A stretch of DNA of 22,778 nt from an uncultured Prevotella sp. (GTDB lineage Bacteria; Bacteroidota; Bacteroidia; Bacteroidales; Bacteroidaceae). Where the stretch lies: positions 1 through 22,778 of the forward strand of contig ONMG01000050.1 of NCBI GenBank assembly GCA_900318855.1, given 5' to 3'. The first letter of the stretch is position 1; every line of letters starts with the position of its first letter. Shown here one piece after another: positions 22,766 through 22,778 of this stretch. The notes below the pieces were generated by a model. That model searched no databases and was not told where the DNA came from. It saw only the letters and a list, made by a program, of their open reading frames with translations. The translations under genes and the position numbers were made by a program.

Positions 22766-22778
22766 GCCGGCTGTCTGC

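Overview
The window most likely comes from a member of the Bacteroidota, order Bacteroidales, and a Prevotella-like genus would fit. Three things point there. The promoters carry the Bacteroidota -7 box TAnnTTTG, sometimes with a TTTG-like -33 box 20 bp upstream. Translation leaders are A-rich without clear Shine-Dalgarno sites. The protein families are typical of the group: GH20 hexosaminidase, C69 dipeptidase, DUF5675, DUF5686 outer-membrane protein and clade II N2O reductase. Coding regions are GC-rich, so long antisense ORFs are common and were treated as shadows. There are no rRNA or tRNA genes, no CRISPR array and no recognisable insertion sequence.

Left part (1-8341): the tail of an unidentified gene, then a Zn/Cd/Pb-type P1B ATPase lacking an N-terminal metal-binding domain. 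It converges on a minus-strand pair, a secreted GH20 beta-N-acetylhexosaminidase and a C69 family dipeptidase. A divergent promoter region separates the dipeptidase from an EamA-type transporter. This converges on a YghO-like N-acyltransferase, followed by a DUF5675 protein, both on the minus strand.

Middle (8342-11657): about 670 bp with no credible gene. It contains two divergent promoters and an array of four near-palindromic elements at an exact 22-bp period. Next come a geranylgeranyl-reductase-family flavoprotein and a protein with an N-terminal HIRAN-like domain. The hairpin terminator of the former overlaps the promoter of the latter.

Right-centre (11931-18546): a tightly packed nitrous oxide respiration cluster, crp/fnr-type regulator - nosZ - nosB-like - nosL - nosD - nosF - nosY. 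From nosB to nosY every gene overlaps the next. NosZ is predicted to be a lipoprotein and keeps all seven CuZ histidines and the CuA ligands. NosL and NosDFY would supply and install copper and sulfur in the CuZ site. No nosR, nosX, nosG, nosH or nosC-type cytochrome gene is present in the window, so the electron donor to NosZ is not visible here.

Right end (18667-22765): a DUF5686 outer-membrane barrel protein with a near-leaderless start, a small lipoprotein of unknown function and a complete sodium:solute symporter.
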